A stretch of DNA of 64,000 bases from Streptomyces albiflavescens (lineage in GTDB: Bacteria; Actinomycetota; Actinomycetes; Streptomycetales; Streptomycetaceae), in contig NZ_BMMM01000013.1 in assembly GCF_014645835.1 (NCBI RefSeq), forward strand, positions 266,279-330,278. The letters are read 5' to 3'. Made by a program: the position numbers and the translations under genes. Shown here piece by piece: positions 43,974 through 52,518 of this stretch. Below the pieces are notes generated by a model. The model was given only the letters and a program-made list of their open reading frames with translations. It did no database searches and was not told where the DNA came from. Each line of letters begins with the position of its first letter. Positions within the stretch are counted from its first letter, which is position 1.

Positions 43974-45685
43974 GGTTGGGACTCGGTCCACCGGTGGTAT
44001 GCCTCCACGGCTGTCGGCAGGGTGGGGTAGATCAGGTCGGTGCCGACGGAGTCCGTCAGGCCGTATGCCTCGAGGTCGTCCCGCAGGTCCTGTTTGACGC
44101 GGGCGAGGGCGAAGACGATGCCGCGGCGGGCGAGTTCGCGGCGCAGATCGTCGACGGCGTCCAGCGCCGTGATGTCCACTTCCACGTTCGCCTCGGTGTT
44201 CAGGACGAACCAGCGGACCGGGTCTTGCTGCTCGTCGACGGCGGACAGAGCCCGGTTCCGGAAGTTCTCCGCGTTGGCGAAGAAGAGCGGGGAGTCGTAG
44301 CGGTAGATCAGCAGGCCGGGGATGGTGCGTGCCTGGGGATAGTCGTCGATGTCGTGCATGCCGGCGAGTCCGGGCACCAGACCTTGCACGGCGTCGTGCG
44401 GGCGGGCAACCCGGGTCAGCAGTTCGGCCACCGAGAGGCCGACGGCGACCAGGACGCCGTAGAGGATGTCCAGGGCCAGCACTCCGCCCAAGCAGCCGAG
44501 GGCCAGTAGGAGTTCTCTGCGTCGGAAGGACGCCAGCCGGCGGAAGCCGGACAGGTCGATCATGCGGACGGCGGCGTAGACGACGAGCGCGCCGAGCACG
44601 GCCGAGGGTGTGCGGGTCAGAAGCGGGCTGAGGAAGAGCAGGACGGCGAGGACTGCCGCGCCGGCGACCAGCGAGTACACCTGGCTGCGGGCGCCGGTGG
44701 AGGAGGCGAGCGCCGTGCGGCTGGCGCTGCTGCTCACCGGGAAGCCGTGCAGGACGCTCGCGCCGAGGTTGGCCGAGCCGAGGGACAGCAGCTCTTGGTT
44801 GGAATCGAGTCCAGGGCCTTCGTCGTCAGGGCGGTGGAAGGCCCGTGCGGTAAGGATGAAGTCGGTGTAACCGACGAGGAGGACGCCGAGGGCGGGCAGT
44901 ACCAGGTGCGGCAGCTCGGTGAGATCCGGCAGGGCCACGCCGGGCAAGCCCGCCGGAACTTCCCCGATCACCTTGATGCCGTGCCGGCCGTCGAGGTCGA
45001 AGGCGGTCACGGCCGCTGTGCCGAGGACTACGGCGAGAAGCGGTCCGGGCACCTTGGGGAAGAACCGCGCCACCGTGAAGAGGAACGCGAGCGCGACGGC
45101 GGCGAACAGCACGGTGGCCGGATGGATCTGCGACAGGTGGCTTACGAAGGACCACAGTTGGGAGAAGAAGGCCGAACCCGTCGTCTGCACGCCGGTGAGC
45201 TTCGGGAATTGGTCCACCGTCATGATGCAGGCGACGCCGGCCAGATAGCCGATCAGCACCGGCCGGGACAGCAGGTCCGCGACGAAGCCGAGCCGTGCCG
45301 CCCATGCCACCAGGCACAGCAGACCGATCGTGGCCGCGAGGGCGGCCGCCAGCACGGCATACCGACCCGGATCCCCCGCGGCGAGCGGGCCGACCACTGT
45401 GGCCGTCATCAGCGCCGTGGTCGACTCGGGGCCGACCGACAACAGGCGTGAGGACCCGAGGAACGCGTAGAGGGCGAGGGCGGGCAGGATTGCCCAGAGT
45501 CCGGCGACCGGAGGCAGACCGGCCACGCCCGCGTATGCCATGACCTGCGGAACGAGATACGCGGCCACGGTCACCCCGGCCAACAGGTCACCCCTCAGCC
45601 AAGCCCGCTGGTACCCGAGGAGGGTGCTGAGTCCGGGCGTCAGGCGGCGCCACATCGGGATACGGCCACCCGAAGGCTGGGACAT
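43967..45685 (-). CDS. SulP-family anion transporter with STAS domain
   Basis: A 572-aa SLC26/SulP protein. The membrane domain (about residues 25-420) shows GVTVAAYLVPQVMAYAGVAG and LLSVGPESTTALMTATVVG; the STAS domain (about 440-560) shows RYDSPLFFANAENFRNRALS and LDAVDDLRRELARRG. It may carry sulfate, bicarbonate or another anion. ATG 45685 has GGAAGGAG upstream. Its 3' end overlaps the carbamate kinase pseudogene tail. Confidence 0.92.
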   Translation of the reverse strand: MSQPSGGRIPMWRRLTPGLSTLLGYQRAWLRGDLLAGVTVAAYLVPQVMAYAGVAGLPPVAGLWAILPALALYAFLGSSRLLSVGPESTTALMTATVVGPLAAGDPGRYAVLAAALAATIGLLCLVAWAARLGFVADLLSRPVLIGYLAGVACIMTVDQFPKLTGVQTTGSAFFSQLWSFVSHLSQIHPATVLFAAVALAFLFTVARFFPKVPGPLLAVVLGTAAVTAFDLDGRHGIKVIGEVPAGLPGVALPDLTELPHLVLPALGVLLVGYTDFILTARAFHRPDDEGPGLDSNQELLSLGSANLGASVLHGFPVSSSASRTALASSTGARSQVYSLVAGAAVLAVLLFLSPLLTRTPSAVLGALVVYAAVRMIDLSGFRRLASFRRRELLLALGCLGGVLALDILYGVLVAVGLSVAELLTRVARPHDAVQGLVPGLAGMHDIDDYPQARTIPGLLIYRYDSPLFFANAENFRNRALSAVDEQQDPVRWFVLNTEANVEVDITALDAVDDLRRELARRGIVFALARVKQDLRDDLEAYGLTDSVGTDLIYPTLPTAVEAYHRWTESQPH

Positions 45686-45702
45686 GGGGCTCCTTCCGCC
45701 GC

Positions 45703-46086
45703 GTGCTCTCAGGATTCCACCGAAGATCAGGGAGGCGCGAGATCAGTGTCACCGTGGGCCTCGACGGCTCGCCGGAGAGCCGGGCCGCCGCCGAATGGGC
45801 CGCCCGCGAAGCGAAGCTGCGCGGCCTGCCCATAAAGCTGGTCCATGTCTGGGAGCCGGTACCGGAGCCCATGGCGCACGTGCCGCTCCTCGGAGCCGAG
45901 ACCTTGCGGCACTGGACCGAACGGATTCCCCGTGAGACTGCCGAAGGCATCCGCCTGCGCCACCCCGGGGTGGAGATCACGTCCGAGCAGATCGCCGGCC
46001 AACCTGCGGAGACCCTCGGCCGGGTCGCCAACGGCGTGCTGCACCACGCGGCCCGCCCGGTCGCCGTCGTACCGCACCGGGCATGA
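45703..46086 (+). CDS. Universal stress protein, internally shortened
   Basis: The frame reads VTVGLDGSPESRAAAEWAAR, a normal Usp opening, and ends VANGVLHHAARPVAVVPHRA, a normal Usp ending, in one 110-residue unit. The stretch between, which usually holds the G-2x-G-9x-G ATP motif, is absent, so an internal deletion has joined the two halves. The expected start after AGGGAGGCGCG reads ATC, not ATG; GTG 45754 or upstream GTG 45703 are fallback starts. Probably non-functional. Confidence 0.55.
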   Translation: MLSGFHRRSGRREISVTVGLDGSPESRAAAEWAAREAKLRGLPIKLVHVWEPVPEPMAHVPLLGAETLRHWTERIPRETAEGIRLRHPGVEITSEQIAGQPAETLGRVANGVLHHAARPVAVVPHRA

Positions 46087-46098
46087 GGCCGGGGCAGC

Positions 46099-46902
46099 TC
46101 AGAGGGTCGCCACGTGGTCGGGGACGAAGGTCTGCAGATCGCGCGGCGGGCGCTCGTAGCCGGTGGACGGCGGGCGCGGCGGCAGTTCTAGGACAGGCGG
46201 CGGCACCTCGTAGTACGGCACGGAGCCGAGCAGATGGGCCATCATGTTGAGCCTCGCTCGCCGCTTGTCGTCGCTTTCCACGACGAACCACGGGGCCTCC
46301 GAGATGTCCGTGTGCACGAGCATCTCGTCCTTCGCCCGGGAGTAGGCCTCCCATCGGGTGATCGACTCCAGGTCCATGGGGGAGAGCTTCCAGCGGCGCG
46401 TCGGGTCCGTGAGCCGACGCCGGAACCGTTCCTGCTGCACGGCGTCGCTCACCGAGAACCAGTACTTGCGCAGCAGGATCCCCTCTTCGACCAGCATGCG
46501 CTCGAAGATCGGGCACTGGCGTAGGAAGAGCTGGTGCTCCTCCTTGGTGCAGAAGCCCATGACGTGCTCGACGCCGGCGCGGTTGTACCAACTCCGGTCG
46601 AACAGCACGATCTCCCCGGCCGCAGGGAGATGCTCGACATACCGCTGGAAGTACCATTGGGTGCGCTCGCGCTCGGTCGGCTTCGGCAGGGCCACGGTCC
46701 GCGCCACGCGCGGGTTGAGGAGCTCCGTGACCCGCTTGATCGTGCCGCCCTTGCCGGCCGCGTCCCGTCCCTCGAACACGACGACCAGGCGGGCGCCCTC
46801 CGCGCGGACCCATTCCTGCAGCTTCACCAATTCCGTCTGCAGGCGCAGGAGTTCTCGATCGTACGTCGTGCGCGGCACCCTCGCCGTCTTCTTGTCGGCC
46901 AT
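46099..46902 (-). CDS. ppk2: Polyphosphate kinase 2
   Basis: A 267-aa PPK2-family enzyme, which moves phosphate between polyphosphate and nucleotides. Walker A GRDAAGKGG lies at residues 45-53, the lid/Walker B region FDRSWYNRAGVEHVMGF near 100, and RRWKLSPMDLESITRWEAYS near 195. Single-domain length is normal. GGAGGAGG precedes ATG 46902. PPK2 genes are regular members of dormancy islands. Confidence 0.93.
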   Translation of the reverse strand: MADKKTARVPRTTYDRELLRLQTELVKLQEWVRAEGARLVVVFEGRDAAGKGGTIKRVTELLNPRVARTVALPKPTERERTQWYFQRYVEHLPAAGEIVLFDRSWYNRAGVEHVMGFCTKEEHQLFLRQCPIFERMLVEEGILLRKYWFSVSDAVQQERFRRRLTDPTRRWKLSPMDLESITRWEAYSRAKDEMLVHTDISEAPWFVVESDDKRRARLNMMAHLLGSVPYYEVPPPVLELPPRPPSTGYERPPRDLQTFVPDHVATL

Positions 46903-46939
46903 GCCGCCTCCTCCGTCCGATGAGTTACGGAGTCACCTC

Positions 46940-46958
46940 GATGACTGACAGAGTCATC
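46940..46958. repeat. Inverted repeat GATGACT / AGTCATC upstream of ppk2
   Basis: Perfect 7-bp arms with a 5-nt spacer, about 38 bp before the ppk2 start. Possible regulator site. Confidence 0.4.
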
Positions 46959-46974
46959 ATGCCCAAGATCGAGT

Positions 46975-47254
46975 ACCAGGACAGCAGCCTACTGGCACGA
47001 CGGCCACAGGGCACTCGGCGTGCTGCAGAAGCGCCTGCACGGTGGGCCCGAGCGACACGCCGCTGCGGCCCACCACCAGAAGCCCGGGAACGTGAGGCAT
47101 GCACCAGGGCGGCGGGCGGGGTCATGAGCCGGACGTCTTCCTGAACGTGCACGTGCGGGTGTTTCTCCCGCCACGGCCTCAGCGCGTCCCGCAGCATCTG
47201 CACCTCCTGGTCCTCCCAGGCACCCCGGTCCTCCTCGGGTGCCGCGAACGGCAT
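46975..47254 (-). pseudogene. Universal stress protein C-terminal remnant
   Basis: Reads QEVQMLRDALRPWREKHPHV, VQEDVRLMTPPAALVHASR, then after a frameshift GLLVVGRSGVSLGPTVQALL, QHAECPVAVVPVG. This is the last domain of a tandem Usp. The first domain is absent upstream, so it is a fragment. Confidence 0.65.
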
Positions 47255-47389
47255 CCACCTATCCGCGGGGGAGGGGAGCCGCGTGCCGGACGCGGAGCGG
47301 GAAGCGGAGCCGCAAACGTCCGTAGAAGTCGCGGTTGCAGGTTGCTCGCGCGTGGATGGGCGGGTACCCCCGGTGGTTCCGTCGCAAAC

Positions 47390-47929
47390 TCAACTGGAGG
47401 GCGTGAGCGGGGACCGCATGCCGAGCCACTGCTCGGCGCCCCAGGCCTCGAACCGCTCTACCTCAGTGAACCCCAGCTTCGCCGCGAGACGCATCGAGCC
47501 GACGTTGGCGGTCTGGGTGGTGAGCACCACCGGCTCGCCGGGAAGCGCGCCGGCGAGCCAGCCGAGTGCCGCCGCGCACGCCTCGGCGGCGTACCCGAAT
47601 CCCCACGCCCGCGGCAGGAACAGGTAGCCGAGATCGGCCTTTTCCGCGGCAGCCGGGCGACGGTGCCCCGTTGCTCTCCTGAGCAGGATCTGGCCGATCA
47701 TCGACCCGTCGAGATCAACGGCGAAGCTCCCGGGCCACCGCTCGGGCGCCCCGGACATCTCGCGCTCAAGCTCGTCACGCGGTCGGGGGCCGCCGAGGTA
47801 GGTGTGCACCTCTGGCGAGGCGAGCAGCTCGATGAACGCCGCACGGTCCCGGGTCTCGGGCTCACGGAGCACGAGCCTCTCGGTCCTGATCGGCTCAGGC
47901 GGCCAAGCCACGGGTCCCAGATCTTCCAT
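47390..47929 (-). CDS. GNAT-family N-acetyltransferase
   Basis: A 179-aa RimJ/RimL-type acetyltransferase: RTERLVLREPETRDRAAFIE at the N-terminus, acetyl-CoA site LGYLFLPRAWGFGYAAEACA and TANVGSMRLAAKLGFTEVER. Substrate unknown. Confidence 0.9.
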   Translation of the reverse strand: MEDLGPVAWPPEPIRTERLVLREPETRDRAAFIELLASPEVHTYLGGPRPRDELEREMSGAPERWPGSFAVDLDGSMIGQILLRRATGHRRPAAAEKADLGYLFLPRAWGFGYAAEACAAALGWLAGALPGEPVVLTTQTANVGSMRLAAKLGFTEVERFEAWGAEQWLGMRSPLTPSS

Positions 47930-48238
47930 CCGCGCACGCTAACAGGTGGTCAAACCATAGGTCAGCCCGTAGCGACACATGCGCGCAGCGTACGAGGCGG
48001 CGTCTGCTGGTACCACCGCTTTGTAAGGGTGGTCGTGTCGTGCGGCGAGAGTCCGCAGCTCACTCCTGCTGTAGGCGCAGCCCACAGCGATGGCACATCT
48101 CGACTGCCACGAGCCGTTGTTGACCGTGGCTGACCGCACGATGTGGCACGGCTGTGGCACGCCAGGTCCTGGCCTTGTCGAACTACGTTGCCGTCCATGG
48201 CTTCGTACGCTGTCCGAGCTCGTGCGATGCGCCCGGCC

Positions 48239-48445
48239 CCTCTCGAGGCCACCTTCGTCCAGTCCGAGCGGGTGCTGGGCGACACGCACCCCGACGCATT
48301 GATTACCCGCAACAACCTCGAAAGCGCTCGCCGGGCCGGCCAAGTTGTACGGCAGCCAAATGCTGTACGGCAGCCACATACGGCAACCCCAGAAACCGCA
48401 CCTACCCGGCAAGGATACTCAGAGTCCCCGGAGCGACCGCTATGA
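48239..48445 (+). pseudogene. TPR (kinesin-light-chain-like) C-terminal remnant
   Basis: Reads PLEATFVQSERVLGDTHPDA then LITRNNLESARRAG, the repeat unit of Streptomyces tetratricopeptide proteins, ending 30 codons later. No start; the rest of the gene is missing. Confidence 0.5.
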
Positions 48446-48670
48446 CTCTGACCGACCGTTCCAACAAGAGCTGCGGATATGGAAGGTTGTGAGGGGGGTG
48501 GGTGTGGAGCCATTGGCCGCCGTGTTTCCTCAGAGCAAGCGGCTTCCCGGGACTTCAGTACCGGGTCGTTGACATCTCCGTGGCGGATGTGCGACCGCCG
48601 CCCGCCCCGGGGCCGCCCCCTCCTGGGGCGGCCGCCCAGCCTTGTGGAGCACGAGGATTCCGGGGTTCTC

Positions 48671-48686
48671 ATTGAAACCGTTCAAT
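48671..48686. promoter_or_regulatory. Palindrome ATTGAA-ACCG-TTCAAT, possible sugar-repressor operator
   Basis: Perfect 6-bp arms with 4-bp spacer, 168 bp upstream of the rhamnosidase start, of the form bound by LacI-family regulators. Confidence 0.45.
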
Positions 48687-48814
48687 GCCCTCGCGCCCGC
48701 CTCGCGCACCCGCACCGCTCGGAGTGATCGCCAGGTTTGGGGCGTCAGGAAATCATCTGCACGACAGTTGACCCTCGCCTCACGCGGCTTTACGTTACCC
48801 ACGCCTCTCAAATC

Positions 48815-48826
48815 TGAATCGATTCA
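48815..48826. promoter_or_regulatory. Palindrome TGAATCGATTCA before the rhamnosidase gene
   Basis: Perfect 12-bp palindrome 27 bp before the GTG start, in an AT-rich patch. LacI-type symmetry; would block transcription of the rhamnosidase gene. No regulator gene is adjacent. Confidence 0.55.
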
Positions 48827-48853
48827 CCCATTCTGTGTGAGTGAGGAGTCGTA

Positions 48854-51800
48854 GTGATCAGCAGGAGGAACATTCTCGCGGGCGCGGCCGCCACGGTCGT
48901 GGCGGCGACCGTCGACGGCGTACCGGCGACAGCCGCACCGGCATCCAGACAGGTACAGGCGCAGGCTCAGGCGCACACGCAGCGCGACGGGCTGCGCGTC
49001 ACGGCGCCGACCGTGGAATACGTCCAGCACCCCCTGGGACTCGATGCCCAACGACCCCGGCTGAGCTGGCCGTTGGTATCCGACAAGGCCGGCATGCGCC
49101 AGAGCGCCTATCAGATCCGCGTGGCCACCACCGCGTCGGGCTTGCCCCGCCCGGATGTCTGGGACAGCGGGAAGGTCACGTCCGGCGAGTCCGTTCTCGT
49201 GCCGTACGGGGGTCCCGTGCTCAAGCCCCGGACGCGCTACCACTGGTCCGTACGCGTGTGGGACGGCGACGGTCAGGTCTCGGGCTGGAGCGCGCCCTCG
49301 TGGTGGGAGACCGGCCTCATGGATGGCGGGGAATGGACCGCCGAGTGGATCTCTGCGCCGGCGAGCCTCGTGGATGCGCCGTCCTTCGAGGGCAGTTTCT
49401 GGATCTGGTTCCCCGAGGGCGATCAGACGAACAGCGTTCCGGCGGCCACCCGTTGGTTCCGCGGCACCGCCGAACTGCCCGACGGGATCACGGCGGCGAC
49501 GCTCGCCATCACCGCGGACAACGTCTACACCGTCTCCCTCAACGGAGTCGAGGTGGCCCACACCGACCTCGACACCGACAACGAGGACTGGCGCCGGCCG
49601 GCCGTGATCGACGTACTGGACCGGGTGCGCAGCGGTGACAACGTTATTGCCGTCTCCGCCACCAACGCGACCGTGGGCCCGGCGGGGCTCGTCGCCGTCC
49701 TCGTGGTCCGTACCGCCTCCGGTGAGCAGAGGGTGGTCACCGACGCCTCCTGGAAGGCCACAGACCAGGAACCTCCCGCGGACTGGCGCGAGTTGGGCTT
49801 CGACGACGGGGGCTGGCCGGCGGCCAGGGTGGCGGCCGCGTGGGGTGGCGGACCCTGGGGGAAGGTCGTCCCGGTGTCGTACGCCGTCACCCAGCTGCGG
49901 CACGAATTCCGGCTGCCGCGCCGGAAGGTGGCACGCGCGCGCCTGTACGCCACGGCGCTCGGCCTGTACGAGGCCCACCTCAACGGCAGCCGGGTGGGCC
50001 GCGACCACCTCGCTCCAGGTTGGACGGACTACCGCACCCGCGTCCAGTACCAGACGTACGACGTCACCGAGCTGCTGCGGCCCGGCGCCAACTCCATCGG
50101 GGCGTACCTGGCACCAGGCTGGTACGCGGGCAACGTGGGCATGTTCGGGCCCGGCCAGTACGGCCGGCACCCGGCGCTGCTCGCGCAGCTGGAGGTGGAG
50201 TACGCGGACGGGACGAGCGAGCGCATCGCGTCGGGCACCGACTGGCTGGCCGCCTCCGGGCCGATCGTCGCCGCCGATCTGCTGAACGGCGAGACGTACG
50301 ACGCGCGCAAGGAGACTCCCGGCTGGACCTCGCCCGGCTTCGACGACGGGGGCTGGCTCGGCGTACGGGGCGCCGGAGATGTCGCTCCCGGCCTGATCGT
50401 CGCGCAGGTGGACGGTCCGGTGCGCGTGGAGCGGGAGCTCACGCCGGAGAAGGTGACCCAACCCAAGCCCGGCGTCTACGTGTTCGACCTGGGGCAGAAC
50501 ATGGTCGGATCGGTGCGGCTGCGTGTGTCGGGCGACGCGGGGGCGACCGTCCGGATCCGGCACGCCGAGGTGCTCAACCCCGACGGCACCGTCTACACCG
50601 CGAACCTGCGGAGCGCGGCGGCGACCGACACGTACACCCTCAAGGGCGAGGGGGAGGAGGTCTACGAGCCCCGTTTTACCTTCCACGGGTTCCGCTACGT
50701 CGAGGTGACCGGATTTCCCGGCACTCCCTCGGCGAGGGCTGTCACGGGCCGCGTCATGCATACGTCCGCCCCCTTCACCCTCGACTTCGAGACCGACGTA
50801 CCGATGCTCAACCAGCTGCACCACAACATCACTTGGGGGCAGCGCGGCAACTTCCTCTCCGTACCGACCGATACGCCCGCGCGCGACGAGCGACTGGGCT
50901 GGACGGGAGACATCAACGTCTTCGCACCCACGGCCGCGTACACGATGGAGTCGGCCCGTTTCCTCAGCAAGTGGCTCGTCGACCTTCGGGACTCCCGGAC
51001 CGCGGAGGGCTCGTTCACAGACGTCGCGCCGGTGATCGGCACGCTCGGCAACGGCACTGCCGGCTGGGGCGACGCGGGCGTCACGGTCCCCTGGTCCCTC
51101 TACCAGGCATACGGCGACCGTCAGGTCATCCAGGACGCCTGGCCGTCCGTCCAGGCCTGGCTGACGTACCTGGAGAAGAACAGCGACCAACTGCTGCGCC
51201 CGGCCCAGGGATACGGCGACTGGCTGAACGTCGACGACGAGACCCCCAAGGACGTCATCGCCACCGCGTACTTCGCGCACAGCGCCGACCTCGCGGCCCG
51301 GATGGCTGACGCACTCGGCAAGGACGCCACCCCGTATCGCGACCTCTTCGGACGGATACGAGGGGCCTTCCAGAAGGCCTACGTCACCTCCGACGGCAGG
51401 ATCAAGGGTGATACGCAGACGGCTTACGTCCTGGCGCTGTCGATGGACCTGCTGTCGGACGCGTCGCGGAAAGCCGCGGCCGACCGGCTCGTCGCTCTCG
51501 TCGAGGCCAAGGACTGGCACCTGTCGACAGGATTCCTCGGCACGCCCCGACTGCTGCCCGTCCTGACCGACACGGGGCACACCGACATCGCCTACCGCCT
51601 GCTGCAGCAGCGCTCCTTCCCGAGTTGGGGCTACCAGATCGACAGGGGTTCCACGACGATGTGGGAACGCTGGGACTCCATCCGGCCCGACGGCAGCTTC
51701 CAGGACCCTGCCATGAACTCCTTCAACCACTACGCCTACGGCTCGGTGGGCGAGTGGATGTACACGAACATCGCCGGCATCTCGGCGGGCCGGCCCGGCT

Positions 51801-52075
51801 ACCGCGAGATCGTCATCCGTCCCCGTCCGGGCGGAGACGTCACCTCCGCCCGAGCTGACTTCACCTCGGTCTACGGCCCTGTCTCCACACGGTGGCGGCA
51901 GCGGGCCGGCCACTTCACCCTGATCTGCGCGGTGCCGGCCAACACGACCGCCGAGGTATGGATCCCCGCGTCGACGCCGAAGGCGGTCACCCACACCCAC
52001 GGGACGTTCCTGCGCCAGGAGGAGGGCTGCGCCGTCTACCAGGTCGGCTCCGGCACACACCACTTCACGGCCTGA
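48854..52075 (+). CDS. Secreted GH78 alpha-L-rhamnosidase
   Basis: A 1073-aa glycoside hydrolase family 78 enzyme that removes terminal L-rhamnose. It begins with a short Tat signal (SRRNILAGAAATVVAATVDG). Then come a fibronectin-like domain (VEYVQHPLGLDAQRPRLSWP), the rhamnosidase N-terminal and concanavalin-like domains, and the (alpha/alpha)6 catalytic domain. Catalytic residues lie in DTPARDERLGWTGD (about 672-685) and TTMWERWDS (about 933-941). A beta-sandwich closes the protein. GTG 48854 has GAGGAG upstream. Two palindromes upstream suggest repression by a LacI-type regulator. Confidence 0.94.
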   Translation: MISRRNILAGAAATVVAATVDGVPATAAPASRQVQAQAQAHTQRDGLRVTAPTVEYVQHPLGLDAQRPRLSWPLVSDKAGMRQSAYQIRVATTASGLPRPDVWDSGKVTSGESVLVPYGGPVLKPRTRYHWSVRVWDGDGQVSGWSAPSWWETGLMDGGEWTAEWISAPASLVDAPSFEGSFWIWFPEGDQTNSVPAATRWFRGTAELPDGITAATLAITADNVYTVSLNGVEVAHTDLDTDNEDWRRPAVIDVLDRVRSGDNVIAVSATNATVGPAGLVAVLVVRTASGEQRVVTDASWKATDQEPPADWRELGFDDGGWPAARVAAAWGGGPWGKVVPVSYAVTQLRHEFRLPRRKVARARLYATALGLYEAHLNGSRVGRDHLAPGWTDYRTRVQYQTYDVTELLRPGANSIGAYLAPGWYAGNVGMFGPGQYGRHPALLAQLEVEYADGTSERIASGTDWLAASGPIVAADLLNGETYDARKETPGWTSPGFDDGGWLGVRGAGDVAPGLIVAQVDGPVRVERELTPEKVTQPKPGVYVFDLGQNMVGSVRLRVSGDAGATVRIRHAEVLNPDGTVYTANLRSAAATDTYTLKGEGEEVYEPRFTFHGFRYVEVTGFPGTPSARAVTGRVMHTSAPFTLDFETDVPMLNQLHHNITWGQRGNFLSVPTDTPARDERLGWTGDINVFAPTAAYTMESARFLSKWLVDLRDSRTAEGSFTDVAPVIGTLGNGTAGWGDAGVTVPWSLYQAYGDRQVIQDAWPSVQAWLTYLEKNSDQLLRPAQGYGDWLNVDDETPKDVIATAYFAHSADLAARMADALGKDATPYRDLFGRIRGAFQKAYVTSDGRIKGDTQTAYVLALSMDLLSDASRKAAADRLVALVEAKDWHLSTGFLGTPRLLPVLTDTGHTDIAYRLLQQRSFPSWGYQIDRGSTTMWERWDSIRPDGSFQDPAMNSFNHYAYGSVGEWMYTNIAGISAGRPGYREIVIRPRPGGDVTSARADFTSVYGPVSTRWRQRAGHFTLICAVPANTTAEVWIPASTPKAVTHTHGTFLRQEEGCAVYQVGSGTHHFTA

Positions 52076-52092
52076 CGATGCTCCGGGCCCAT

Positions 52093-52119
52093 AGGCGGAC
52101 ACAGCGCATGTGTCCGCCT
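52093..52119 (+). terminator. Terminator after the rhamnosidase gene
   Basis: AGGCGGACACA and its exact complement (11 bp) with a 5-nt loop, 17 nt after the stop. Confidence 0.75.
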
Positions 52120-52518
52120 CGCGGCAGACCTCAGGGCCGGCCTTTTCGTACAAGCTCGGCACGCATCGCGCATGCGCCGTCGGCAGCAGCTGCTTTCCCG
52201 TTGATCCGCCGCGCTTTTGTAGCCGCCACGCCCCAGGAGATGGGGCACGCGGAGGGCACGCGGTCTGGCCGAGGCCACGCGCTTACCGCTCCCGGTGCCG
52301 TGGCGCACGGCTGACCTGTGGTTTCACGCCGAGCCCCGTGAGATTCACGGAGGGAAGCCCTCAACCCGCGGTTCCCCGGAGAACTCCACCGGGCGGTGCG
52401 CCGTGCGAGGAACCGGCCCGCGGGAGGCTCGTGCGGTCCGTGTCCACCGATCGGTGGACACGAAGTTCAACCTGGTACCTCTGTCCGCCAACTGCCCTGG
52501 CCAGCAAGGATTTTGGGC
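52120..52518. other. Intergenic region before the MMPL gene
   Basis: About 400 bp. Open frames lack ribosome sites. It should hold the promoter of the MMPL/two-component operon; no clear operator was seen. Confidence 0.4.

Larger units (their letters stand above)
47930..48853. other. Gene-poor region upstream of the rhamnosidase
   Basis: About 920 bp. It contains a tetratricopeptide-like remnant at 48239-48445 and two palindromic operators near the right end. The remainder shows no supported gene. Confidence 0.5.
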
